A stretch of DNA of 64,000 nt. It comes from Blautia_A ammoniilytica. GTDB lineage: Bacteria > Bacillota > Clostridia > Lachnospirales > Lachnospiraceae. Shown here in pieces: positions 15,561 to 23,359 of the stretch (its first letter is position 1; each line of letters begins with the position of its first letter). The notes under the pieces are model-generated. The model ran no database searches. It worked only from the letters and a program-made list of their open reading frames with translations, and was not told where the DNA came from. The stretch covers positions 59,920 through 123,919 of the forward strand of contig NZ_JAOQJL010000008.1 of assembly GCF_025566965.1 (NCBI RefSeq), written 5' to 3'. A program made the position numbers and the translations under genes.

Positions 15561-16259
15561 ATGTTAGCAGATAATTATAGACAGGTTCTTAATAATATTC
15601 AGGATGCCTGCCAGGCTGTAGGAAGAGATCCTAAGGAAGTAACACTGGTGGCAGTAAGCAAAACAAAGCCTGTAGAAATGCTTCAGCAGGTTTACGATGC
15701 AGGAGCCAGAGTGTTTGGTGAAAATAAAGTTCAAGAGATTATGGACAAATATGATCATTTACCAGGAGATATCCGCTGGCAGATGATTGGCCATCTTCAG
15801 CGTAATAAAGTAAAATATATTGTAGATAAGGTTGACATGATTCATTCCGTAGATTCCTATCGTCTTGCACAGACTATTGAGACAGAAGCTGCTAAGAAAA
15901 ATGTTACTGTTTCCGTGCTCCTGGAAGTAAATGTTGCAGAAGAAGAAAGCAAATTCGGCCTGAAAATGGATGAGGTATTGCCTCTTGTACAACAGATTTC
16001 AGAATTGCCTCATGTTCAGGTAAAAGGGCTTATGACTATTGCACCTTTTGTTTCAAATCCAGAGGATAACAGGGAAATTTTTCGCAAATTAAAAAAATTA
16101 AGTGTTGACATTGAAGCCAAAAACATTAATAATACTACTATGAGTGTCCTGAGTATGGGTATGACCGGTGATTATATGGTTGCTGTACAGGAGGGCGCCA
16201 CCATGGTGCGTGTAGGAACAGGCATTTTTGGTGAAAGGGATTATTCAGCAGATAAGTAA
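15561..16259 (+). CDS. yggS: PLP homeostasis protein YggS
   Basis: 232 residues of the YggS/PLPBP family, a one-domain alanine-racemase-like barrel that carries pyridoxal phosphate and balances its pool. Lys34 in LVAVSKTKP is the Schiff-base residue; IGHLQRNK and VNVAEEESKFGL are conserved family segments, and LSMGMTGD the phosphate-binding one. Its location beside sepF is conserved in Gram-positives. Confidence 0.95.
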   Translation: MLADNYRQVLNNIQDACQAVGRDPKEVTLVAVSKTKPVEMLQQVYDAGARVFGENKVQEIMDKYDHLPGDIRWQMIGHLQRNKVKYIVDKVDMIHSVDSYRLAQTIETEAAKKNVTVSVLLEVNVAEEESKFGLKMDEVLPLVQQISELPHVQVKGLMTIAPFVSNPEDNREIFRKLKKLSVDIEAKNINNTTMSVLSMGMTGDYMVAVQEGATMVRVGTGIFGERDYSADK

Positions 16260-16273
16260 GATTGGAGATTAAA

Positions 16274-16924
16274 ATGGGCGTTTTAGATAAATTTTTAGAT
16301 GCGATCAAGTTAAATGATGATTACGATGATGATGAATTTCTGGATGAAGATCTGGATGGGGCAGATGATGATGATGATGATTTCCTTGATGATGAAGAGG
16401 AAGCACGTCCCAAGAAGAAGTTCTTTGAGAAGTTTACAAAGAAGAAATCATCAGATGATGAATTTGACGAATTCGAGGATTTTGATGATGCACCTGCCAA
16501 AAGTCCTGTAAAGGCAGCCGCAGCCACTAAAGCTGCTCCTGCAAAACAGACAGAGAAGGCAGACAAACCGGTTCGTTCTACCGCACCATCCTCCAAGATT
16601 ACACCTATGAGAAGCAGCCGCAGATCCGGGCAGTCCCAGAATGTTGAAGTATGTGTGATCAAGCCATCCTCTATGGAAGATACCAGGGAGATTGCAGATA
16701 CACTTCTGGACAATTCTACCGTGATCCTGAATCTGGAGGGTATTGATGTAGAGCTTGCACAGAGGATTATCGATTTCGCTTCCGGTGCCTGCTATTCTTT
16801 AAATGGCAGCCTTCAGAAGATTTCAAGTTATATTTTTGTACTTGGACCGTATAATGTAGATATTACAGGTGATCTCCAGAATATTTTAGGAGGATCTGTT
16901 CCTTCCGTAAGAGCAGGTTATTAA
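16274..16924 (+). CDS. sepF: Cell division protein SepF
   Basis: 216 residues. The amphipathic N-terminal MGVLDKFLDAIKL anchors to the membrane. The C-terminal SepF domain starts near NVEVCVIKPSSMEDTREIAD and ends with FVLGPYNVDITGD. SepF links FtsZ filaments to the membrane at midcell. The connecting linker is unusually long and highly acidic (about residues 14-75, many Asp/Glu runs), then Ala/Lys/Pro-rich. The ATG at 16274 is preferred to a TTG 12 bases earlier. Confidence 0.93.
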   Translation: MGVLDKFLDAIKLNDDYDDDEFLDEDLDGADDDDDDFLDDEEEARPKKKFFEKFTKKKSSDDEFDEFEDFDDAPAKSPVKAAAATKAAPAKQTEKADKPVRSTAPSSKITPMRSSRRSGQSQNVEVCVIKPSSMEDTREIADTLLDNSTVILNLEGIDVELAQRIIDFASGACYSLNGSLQKISSYIFVLGPYNVDITGDLQNILGGSVPSVRAGY

Positions 16925-16945
16925 TAAGAACAGGTATTCATTCAA

Positions 16946-17710
16946 ATGGAAAAAGATGAATTTTTACTTAAGAGAATCCGTGAACTGGCAAAGCTGTCCT
17001 ATCAGCGTGATATCGTCACTTTTTCGGATTTTCTTAATTTAAACGAACAGAATATGGTGCATAGCCAAAAACTCCAGGAACTGGGCGTTATAGTGGAGTT
17101 TTACGGTGGCTATGAGAATGCTGAGCGTCAGATGGTTGCTTTTCACCCTGATGCTCTTATGTTTCAGTGGGAATATCCGGTAGATTGTATCCGCATCACT
17201 CCTAAGGCTTTAAAGTTTTCAGAGGAATTAACCCATCGGGATTACCTTGGGGCGATCCTGAATCTTGGAGTAGACAGAAGTGTTGTTGGAGATATTCTTG
17301 TAGATGGCAATACTGCCTGGTTTTTCTGTCTGTCAAAAATGACCGGCTTTTTCCTTGAAAATCTGTGCAGAGTACGGCATACTACTGTTCTGGCAGAGAA
17401 GGTAGAGGATCCGGGATTGATGCCAAAGGCACATTTCCAGGAAATCCAGGGAACCTGTTCCTCAGTACGTCTGGATACGCTGATCGCTCTTGCTTTTGGA
17501 GCATCCCGCAGCAGCATGGTTTCTTATATAGAGGGAGGCCTTGTTTTTGTAAATGGCAAGCTGATCACATCCAACGGACATGAGCCGAAAGAGGGAGATA
17601 TTATCTCTGTAAGAGGCAAAGGCCGTTTTATATACGATGGGATAGCCAGACAGACCAAGAAAGGTCGGAATAGTATTACGATTCGCAAGTATATATCAGC
17701 TGGGAGATGA
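16946..17710 (+). CDS. ylmH: YlmH-type S4-domain RNA-binding protein
   Basis: 254 residues. The N-terminal region (ELAKLSYQRDIVTFSDFLN, FHPDALMFQWEYPV, HRDYLGAILNLGVDRSVVGD) is the YlmH family domain. The S4 RNA-binding domain follows near the C-terminus (RLDTLIALAFGASRSSMVSYIEGG, then VNGKLITSNGHEPKEGD). YlmH has been linked to stalled-ribosome rescue and sits in the ylm/sepF division cluster. The last codons form part of a large inverted repeat. Confidence 0.92.
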   Translation: MEKDEFLLKRIRELAKLSYQRDIVTFSDFLNLNEQNMVHSQKLQELGVIVEFYGGYENAERQMVAFHPDALMFQWEYPVDCIRITPKALKFSEELTHRDYLGAILNLGVDRSVVGDILVDGNTAWFFCLSKMTGFFLENLCRVRHTTVLAEKVEDPGLMPKAHFQEIQGTCSSVRLDTLIALAFGASRSSMVSYIEGGLVFVNGKLITSNGHEPKEGDIISVRGKGRFIYDGIARQTKKGRNSITIRKYISAGR

Positions 17711-17779
17711 CTCCCACCTCTATAGGTGGTGAGCAACAAGCTGGTATCAGTGGTGGGAGTCAATCCCCCAGCTGATATA
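17692..17779. repeat. Long two-step hairpin overlapping the ylmH stop codon
   Basis: The outer arms TATATCAGCTGGG (17692-17704) and CCCAGCTGATATA (17767-17779) are perfect complements. Inside, GACTCCCACC (17709-17718) and GGTGGGAGTC (17752-17761) are again perfect. Together they make 23 bp of stem with a small internal loop. The outer left arm codes for the last residues of YlmH. No T-run follows, so this is not a standard terminator. Confidence 0.85.
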
Positions 17780-17797
17780 GCCTCCGGCAGGATTGCA

Positions 17798-17844
17798 GAG
17801 GTGCGCAGGAGAAGTATGTCATGCAATTGCATGACGCGCACCTC
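17798..17844. repeat. Second hairpin with an 18-bp palindrome
   Basis: GAGGTGCGC (17798-17806) pairs with GCGCACCTC (17836-17844), enclosing the perfect palindrome GTCATGCAATTGCATGAC (17818-17835). The arrangement resembles REP-like intergenic elements. Confidence 0.85.
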
Positions 17845-17849
17845 GCAGC

Positions 17850-17869
17850 AAGAATGCCGAGGCATTCTT
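17850..17869. repeat. Third hairpin, 15 bp before the aroB start
   Basis: AAGAATGCC (17850-17858) and GGCATTCTT (17861-17869) form a perfect 9-bp stem with a two-base loop region. The aroB ribosome binding site GGAGG follows seven bases later, so the stem could affect aroB translation. Confidence 0.8.
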
Positions 17870-17884
17870 GAAAATGGAGGTATT

Positions 17885-18976
17885 ATGGCAGAAGAAAAAT
17901 TACTTGTAAAAAGGAATGGCGATTTTCATTATCCCATTTATTTTGAGGAAGACTTTTCCAATCTTTCCCAGGTATTAAGGGATGAGCAGATGGAAGGAAG
18001 AAGGATCTGTGTTGTAGCTGATTCCAATACTGCTGCATTGTATGGAGAAGCAGTCCAAAAGGAACTGTCCATGGCAGCTGCAGAAGTCTTAATGTTTGTA
18101 TTTTCAGCAGGGGAACCCAATAAAAACCTGGATACTGTAAAGGACTTGTACCGTTTTCTGATTCAGCATGAAATTGACAGAACAGGGATCCTGGCTGCTC
18201 TTGGCGGCGGTGTTACCGGGGATCTGACTGGCTTTGGTGCAGCCACATATCTTCGAGGCATTGATTTTATCCAGATTCCTACTACGCTTCTTGCACAGGT
18301 AGACAGCAGTGTAGGAGGTAAGACAGGTGTGGATTTTGAACAATACAAGAATATGGTAGGGGCTTTCCACCAGCCAAGACTGGTCTATATGAATCTTTCT
18401 ACTTTGAAAACTCTTCCCCCAAAAGAGTTTAGTTGTGGGATGGGAGAAGTGATCAAAACAGGTCTGATTTGTGATAAGGATTTTTTTCAGTATGTACAGA
18501 ATTGCCAGCCAAAGGTATCTCAGATGGATCTGGCAGTGCTTGCTTCCATGGTTCGCAGATGCTGTACCATCAAGGCAGGCGTGGTAGAGCGTGACCCTAG
18601 GGAAAAGGGAGAGCGTGCTTTACTTAATCTTGGGCATACCATTGGTCATGCAGTTGAGAAGCTGAAGGATTTTCAACTTCTTCACGGCCAGTGTGTAGGA
18701 CTGGGATTGATCGCAGCCGGATATATTTCCATGCAGAGAGGACTTCTTACTGTCAGTGAATATGAACAGGTTTGCAGCTGCTGTGCATCCTATGGATTGC
18801 CGCTTACAGTTTCAGGACTTGATCCTGAGGAAGTATTATCTGCCACCAAAAAAGACAAGAAAATGGAACGGGGACATATTAAATTTATTTTTATGGATGG
18901 ATTGGGTAAAACCTTTATTTCCACAGATCTTACAGATGAGGAAATGCTTGCCGGGATCCGGGAGATCTGTGTATGA
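17885..18976 (+). CDS. aroB: 3-dehydroquinate synthase
   Basis: 363 residues. AroB turns DAHP into 3-dehydroquinate, step two of the shikimate pathway, with NAD and zinc. The NAD-binding GGGVTGDLTGF is near 103-113, TTLLAQVDSSVGGKTGVD holds the active-site lysine, and the zinc ligands are in MGEVIKTG, LGHTIGHAVE and LLHGQCVGLG. The frame is open 159 bases further upstream, through the hairpins, but GGAGG next to ATG 17885 and family length decide the start. It overlaps lspA by ATGA. Confidence 0.96.
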   Translation: MAEEKLLVKRNGDFHYPIYFEEDFSNLSQVLRDEQMEGRRICVVADSNTAALYGEAVQKELSMAAAEVLMFVFSAGEPNKNLDTVKDLYRFLIQHEIDRTGILAALGGGVTGDLTGFGAATYLRGIDFIQIPTTLLAQVDSSVGGKTGVDFEQYKNMVGAFHQPRLVYMNLSTLKTLPPKEFSCGMGEVIKTGLICDKDFFQYVQNCQPKVSQMDLAVLASMVRRCCTIKAGVVERDPREKGERALLNLGHTIGHAVEKLKDFQLLHGQCVGLGLIAAGYISMQRGLLTVSEYEQVCSCCASYGLPLTVSGLDPEEVLSATKKDKKMERGHIKFIFMDGLGKTFISTDLTDEEMLAGIREICV

Positions 18977-19521
18977 AAGAACAGACACCTTTATTTTCAG
19001 GGAAAAAGGCTTTGCTTTTCTGGATTTTTCCTGTTCTTTTGCTTACGCTGATCGACCAGTTTACCAAGTATCTGTCCATTGTTTTCCTTAAAAATACCAA
19101 TGGGAAGATTTTGATTCCCGGTGTTTTAGAGTTATCTTACGTTGAAAACCGCGGCATGGCATTTGGCATGCTTCAGGGGAAGATCCCTTTTCTTCTGATC
19201 ATGTGTTTTTTCTTTCTTATACTTGCCCTGTATATTTATATCCGTATGCCTAAAACTGCCTATTATATTCCATTGATGGTGCTTGATATGGTGGTATTTG
19301 CCGGTGCGCTAGGCAATTTTGTGGATCGCTTTTTCAGAGGTTATGTAGTAGATTTTATTTATTTTTCTCTGATTGATTTTCCTACCTTTAATGTGGCGGA
19401 TATTTATGTGGTCTGCGGAGGGATACTTACTGTATTGTTTGTGCTTTTTAAATATAAGGATGACAATGATTTTGCTTTTCTGAAATTAAAGTACAAAACA
19501 AAGCATTCCCAAAACAGATGA
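18973..19521 (+). CDS. lspA: Lipoprotein signal peptidase (signal peptidase II)
   Basis: 182 residues with four membrane segments. The catalytic aspartates are Asp118 in GNFVDRFFRGYVVDF and Asp143 in FNVADIY. The VENRGMAFG segment is conserved. The enzyme removes signal peptides of prolipoproteins in the membrane; the lipoprotein at 54881 is a local substrate. Coupled to aroB by overlapping start and stop. Confidence 0.95.
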   Translation: MKEQTPLFSGKKALLFWIFPVLLLTLIDQFTKYLSIVFLKNTNGKILIPGVLELSYVENRGMAFGMLQGKIPFLLIMCFFFLILALYIYIRMPKTAYYIPLMVLDMVVFAGALGNFVDRFFRGYVVDFIYFSLIDFPTFNVADIYVVCGGILTVLFVLFKYKDDNDFAFLKLKYKTKHSQNR

Positions 19522-19570
19522 TCAGTAACATTTTAAGATAGCTCAGGAATATTGGGAAAAGGAGCAATGC

Positions 19571-20485
19571 ATGAACAGTGTTACTTATTGCGTATCCGAA
19601 GAGGAATGTGGGCTTCGGATCGACCGTTATCTTGCAGAAAAAAATACAGATCTTTCCAGATCTTATATACAGAAACTGTTGAAGAACCAGGAAATTTCCG
19701 TAAATGGGATTCCGGTAAAGGCAAATTATAAGGTACAGCAGGAGGATCAGATCCTTCTTACCGTTCCGGAGCTGACAGAGCCGGATATTCTTCCTGAGGA
19801 TATTCCACTGGACATCCTTTATGAGGATGAAGATCTGATGGTGGTAAATAAGCCTAAGGGAATGGTTGTGCATCCAAGTGCCGGTCATTTATCCGGTACT
19901 CTTGTAAATGCTATTTTATATCATTGTCAGGGACATCTGTCCGGGATCAATGGGATTATGCGGCCGGGTATCGTCCATAGGATCGATATGGACACCACAG
20001 GGGCTATCCTGGTATGTAAGAGTGATTTTGCCCATAAGGATCTTGCAGAGCAGTTAAAAGAGCATTCTATCAAAAGACGGTACCGGGCAATCGTCAGTGG
20101 AAACCTTAAAGAAGATACTGGCAGGATCGAAGGACCCATCGGGCGTCATCCCATTGACCGTAAGAAAATGGCCATTAATTACAAAAACGGCAAAGATGCA
20201 GTGACCCATTATCAGGTTCTGGAGCGTTTCGGAAATGCCACTTATGTGGAGTGCCGGCTGGAAACAGGACGTACACATCAGATCAGGGTACACATGGCAA
20301 GTAAGGGACATCCTCTTCTTGGAGATCAGGTTTACGGATCTGCTCGAAATCCATATCACCTTCAGGGGCAGGCGCTTCATGCCATGATCCTTGGATTTGT
20401 ACATCCACGTACTGGTGAATATATGGAGTTTGAAGCACCACTGCCTGAATATTTTATAAAACTTCTGGAAAAATTAAGAAAATAG
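19571..20485 (+). CDS. RluD-type 23S rRNA pseudouridine synthase
   Basis: 304 residues. An N-terminal S4 RNA-binding domain (LRIDRYLAEKNTDLSRSYIQ) is followed by the RluA-family catalytic domain, with catalytic Asp139 in HRIDMDTTG and RLETGRTHQIRVH further on. Members isomerise uridines in the large-subunit rRNA. The exact target of Firmicute members such as YlyB is not fixed by sequence. lspA-rluD order is typical. Confidence 0.92.
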   Translation: MNSVTYCVSEEECGLRIDRYLAEKNTDLSRSYIQKLLKNQEISVNGIPVKANYKVQQEDQILLTVPELTEPDILPEDIPLDILYEDEDLMVVNKPKGMVVHPSAGHLSGTLVNAILYHCQGHLSGINGIMRPGIVHRIDMDTTGAILVCKSDFAHKDLAEQLKEHSIKRRYRAIVSGNLKEDTGRIEGPIGRHPIDRKKMAINYKNGKDAVTHYQVLERFGNATYVECRLETGRTHQIRVHMASKGHPLLGDQVYGSARNPYHLQGQALHAMILGFVHPRTGEYMEFEAPLPEYFIKLLEKLRK

Positions 20486-20515
20486 TTGGCACATTTGGCG
20501 AAATTGATGTATAAT
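20486..20515 (+). promoter_or_regulatory. Promoter before the cytidylate-kinase-like gene
   Basis: TTGGCA (20486-20491), 18-bp spacer, TATAAT (20510-20515), starting right after the rluD stop codon. Confidence 0.65.
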
Positions 20516-20551
20516 TGAGATAACAATTTATGCAGAAGGGAGTGGCTTAAT

Positions 20552-21190
20552 ATGAACAACAGCACAAGTTCAATTATAACCATCGGCCGTGAATATGGAA
20601 GTGCAGGCAGACAGATCGGACAGGAAGTTGCAAAATACTTCGGTATCAAATGTTACGACAAGGAGCTTCTTGAGCATGCAGCCAATGACAGCGGCATTTG
20701 TAAAGAATTATTTGAGAATCACGATGAGAAACCAACGAACAGTTTTCTCTATTCTCTGGTAATGGATACCTATTCATTTGGTTATTCTTCTGCTGGATTT
20801 ACTGATATGCCTATGAACCACAAGGTTTTCCTTGCACAGTTTGAAGCCATTAAGAAGCTGGCTGGTGAGGGTCCCTGTGTTATGGTGGGAAGATGTGCTG
20901 ATTATGCACTTGCAGATAATAATAACTGTTTCAGTGTATTTATACATGCAGACCTTGACTGGCGTATCAGTCGTATATCAGGCAAGTACAATAAGACCTT
21001 AAAAGAAGCAAAAGATATGATCAACAAAACAGATAAGAGCCGTGCCAGCTATTATAATTATTATACAAACAAGAAATGGGGCTCTGCAGCAGGCTACACC
21101 CTTTGTTTAGACAGCGGCAAGCTGGGGATCGAAGGAGCAGCTCAGGCTATTATTCAAACCGTTCAGGTCTTTGACCAGTGTAAGCAGTAA
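20552..21190 (+). CDS. Cytidylate kinase-like protein
   Basis: 212 residues of the cytidylate kinase-like family common in Clostridia. The nucleotide-binding start is ITIGREYGSAGRQIGQEVA, with GxxGxG spacing unlike a strict Walker A, followed by YDKELLEHAA. VMVGRCADYAL and the lid-like RISRISGKYNKTLKEAKDMI are also typical. It may phosphorylate a nucleoside monophosphate, but the true substrate of this group is not known. Single gene with its own promoter and terminator. Confidence 0.85.
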   Translation: MNNSTSSIITIGREYGSAGRQIGQEVAKYFGIKCYDKELLEHAANDSGICKELFENHDEKPTNSFLYSLVMDTYSFGYSSAGFTDMPMNHKVFLAQFEAIKKLAGEGPCVMVGRCADYALADNNNCFSVFIHADLDWRISRISGKYNKTLKEAKDMINKTDKSRASYYNYYTNKKWGSAAGYTLCLDSGKLGIEGAAQAIIQTVQVFDQCKQ

Positions 21191-21211
21191 GATTATAGAC
21201 ATGCAGGAGAG

Positions 21212-21238
21212 GGCTGTCGCTGATGCGGCAGCCTTTTT
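21212..21238 (+). terminator. Terminator after the cytidylate-kinase-like gene
   Basis: Stem GGCTGTCGC / GCGGCAGCC with a TGAT loop, one wobble pair and a five-T tail. Confidence 0.85.
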
Positions 21239-21268
21239 AAAAGAATTAGCGGAGGCATAAAGGAATAT

Positions 21269-22720
21269 ATGAAATTTCGTTGGGACAGCAGATATTTACG
21301 TTTGGGAGTGACAGCATTTGCAGTAGTTGCAGCAAGTATGCTTTTTTATTACGGAATTTTCCATATGGGGACTTTGATCTTAGGGATTCAGTATTTTATG
21401 GGGATCATGGCACCTATTATTTATGGTATTGCCATTGCCTTTTTAATGAGCCCTATCGTTAATTTTCTGGAACAGAAAGTGATTTATCCTGTTTTTCATA
21501 AAAAGGAGATTACACTGCAAAAAAAAGGACAGAAGGTGGTTCGCTGGATCTGTGTGATTCTTTGTGTCTGTTTTTTGTTTTTTGTAATTTACGCTCTTGT
21601 TATGATGATTCTTCCGGAATTGATCCGGAGTATCATGAATTTTATATACAGCTTTCCTGATTATGTGAATGCAGTAAGAAAATTCCTTGATTCTATTGTA
21701 GAAAAAGGCTGGGATCTGGATGGGAATACCTTTGATATTCTGAATCAGTCTTCCCAGAAGGCACAAAATTATCTTACTACCACCATACTTCCCCAGATGC
21801 AGGGGATGCTTAAAAATGTATCCGCAGGATTCTTTGACATTCTTACATTTTTAAAGAATTTTATAATCGGTGCTATTGTCTCTCTGTATCTGATGGCAGA
21901 CAAAGAAAAGTTTGTAGCAAAAGGGAAGATGATCACTTATGGCTTGTTTCCTTTAAAACAGGCAGATTTTATTATCCGCTCCATGCGTTTTACCAGTAAG
22001 ACCTTTATCGGTTTTATCACAGGAAAGATCCTGGATTCTGCCATTATAGGGGTGTTATGCTATATTGGAACTACGCTTCTGGATATGCCTTATGCAACTT
22101 TGGTAAGTGTAGTGGTTGGTGTTACCAATGTTATCCCGTTTTTTGGTCCTTACCTGGGAGCCATTCCCTGTATTTTACTGATCCTGCTAGTGGATCCCAT
22201 CAAGGCTTTGTACTTTGCCATATTTATTCTGGTATTACAGCAGTTTGACGGCAATATTCTTGGGCCAAAGATCCTTGGAGATTCCACAGGTCTGTCTAGT
22301 TTCATGGTGATCGTAGCCATTCTCATTGGCGGCGGTCTGTTTGGTATTCCTGGAATGATCATAGGAGTACCTGTATTTGCAGTGCTTTATGCAGCATGGG
22401 AAAAATTTCTGTTTCATTTGCTGGCAAGAAAGGATTTCCCACGGGATGAAAATACCTATATGAATATTGACCGGCTGAATCCTGAGACAAAAGAACCTGT
22501 CCAGTTCCCCGAAAAGCCTGCAAAGCCTAAAAAAACTCAAGCCAAGAGGAGAGGACCATCTTCCCGTTTCTGGGATATTGTATGGGAAGATCTTGTAAAG
22601 ATATGGAAGCTATTATGTGCAGTGATAAAAATAGTCTATGCTAAAATATACTGTACATGTGTATCCGTAAAACGGCGTATTACCAAATGGTATCAGGGTA
22701 TGAAAAAGAACAGAAGATAA
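21269..22720 (+). CDS. AI-2E family transporter
   Basis: 483 residues with about eight hydrophobic segments in the PF01594 pattern. Conserved features are the early helix pair, VVGVTNVIPFFGPYLGAIP (typical of the family, near 288) and GGGLFGIPGMIIGVPVFAVLYA near 350. The C-terminus is a long basic tail (AKPKKTQAKRRG). Family members range from proposed autoinducer export to Na+/H+ exchange, so the substrate is open. Confidence 0.85.
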   Translation: MKFRWDSRYLRLGVTAFAVVAASMLFYYGIFHMGTLILGIQYFMGIMAPIIYGIAIAFLMSPIVNFLEQKVIYPVFHKKEITLQKKGQKVVRWICVILCVCFLFFVIYALVMMILPELIRSIMNFIYSFPDYVNAVRKFLDSIVEKGWDLDGNTFDILNQSSQKAQNYLTTTILPQMQGMLKNVSAGFFDILTFLKNFIIGAIVSLYLMADKEKFVAKGKMITYGLFPLKQADFIIRSMRFTSKTFIGFITGKILDSAIIGVLCYIGTTLLDMPYATLVSVVVGVTNVIPFFGPYLGAIPCILLILLVDPIKALYFAIFILVLQQFDGNILGPKILGDSTGLSSFMVIVAILIGGGLFGIPGMIIGVPVFAVLYAAWEKFLFHLLARKDFPRDENTYMNIDRLNPETKEPVQFPEKPAKPKKTQAKRRGPSSRFWDIVWEDLVKIWKLLCAVIKIVYAKIYCTCVSVKRRITKWYQGMKKNRR

Positions 22721-22777
22721 TAACATATCGTGGAGATACCGGACTGCAGATATAGAACAGCAAAGGGGAGGAGCAGT

Positions 22778-23224
22778 ATGAGACTGTTAATACAGCGTGT
22801 AAATCACGCAGAGGTAAAAGTAGACGAAAAGCTGGTGGGAAGCATTGGAAAAGGCCTGCTTGTGTTTGTAGGCGTAGGTAGGGAGGATACAAAGGAGATT
22901 GCAGATAAATATCTGAAAAAGCTGCTTGGTCTGCGTATTTTCCAGGACAGTGAAGGCAAAACAAATCTGTCATTAGCAGATGTGAAGGGAAGCCTTCTGA
23001 TCGTTTCCCAGTTTACCTTGTATGCAAACTGCAAAAAAGGCAATCGTCCCAGCTTTATAGAATCCGGTGATCCGGATCAGGCAAAAGAACTTTATGAGCA
23101 TATGATCCTTGAAGCAAGGAAGATTGTTCCTATAGTAGAAAATGGCATATTTGGTGCAGATATGAAAGTAAGCCTGGAAAACGACGGACCGTTTACCATT
23201 ATATTAGATGAAAAAATCATGTAA
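22778..23224 (+). CDS. dtd: D-aminoacyl-tRNA deacylase
   Basis: 148 residues starting MRLLIQRVNHAEVKVDEK. The motif SQFTLYANCKKGNRPSF is the substrate-specificity signature, and NDGPFTI corresponds to the NxGPxT motif. The enzyme removes D-amino acids wrongly attached to tRNA. The ATG at 22778 with GGGGAGG upstream is used; the frame is open a little further upstream without a good start. Confidence 0.95.
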   Translation: MRLLIQRVNHAEVKVDEKLVGSIGKGLLVFVGVGREDTKEIADKYLKKLLGLRIFQDSEGKTNLSLADVKGSLLIVSQFTLYANCKKGNRPSFIESGDPDQAKELYEHMILEARKIVPIVENGIFGADMKVSLENDGPFTIILDEKIM

Positions 23225-23228
23225 ATAT

Positions 23229-23323
23229 GGACTGGGGAAGTGTTACATATTATTGCGTGAAATGCAGATTTTACGCAATAATATGTATGAAAAGCAGGCA
23301 CTACTTCCGGATATCCAGTTTTT
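23229..23323. repeat. Large nested hairpin between dtd and the xer gene
   Basis: The core is a near-perfect 19-bp stem: left arm 23245-23263, tetraloop GCAG, right arm 23268-23286; the only non-Watson-Crick pair is G-T. Outside it GGAAGT/ACTTCC and ACTGG/CCAGT can pair, and the last arm is followed by TTTTT, so the whole could act as the dtd terminator. The core stem is far longer than a terminator needs and lies next to a recombinase gene. Confidence 0.75.
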
Positions 23324-23359
23324 CAGCGTATGTATATATGTGTAACTGAGGTGTTTTTT

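Noticed and set aside
16310..16400. GAT-rich microsatellite
   Set aside because: It is the Asp/Glu linker of SepF with normal codon variation, not a DNA repeat of its own.
17726..17884. Longer aroB start
   Set aside because: The open frame runs through the hairpins, but ATG 17885 has the ribosome binding site and gives the normal family length.
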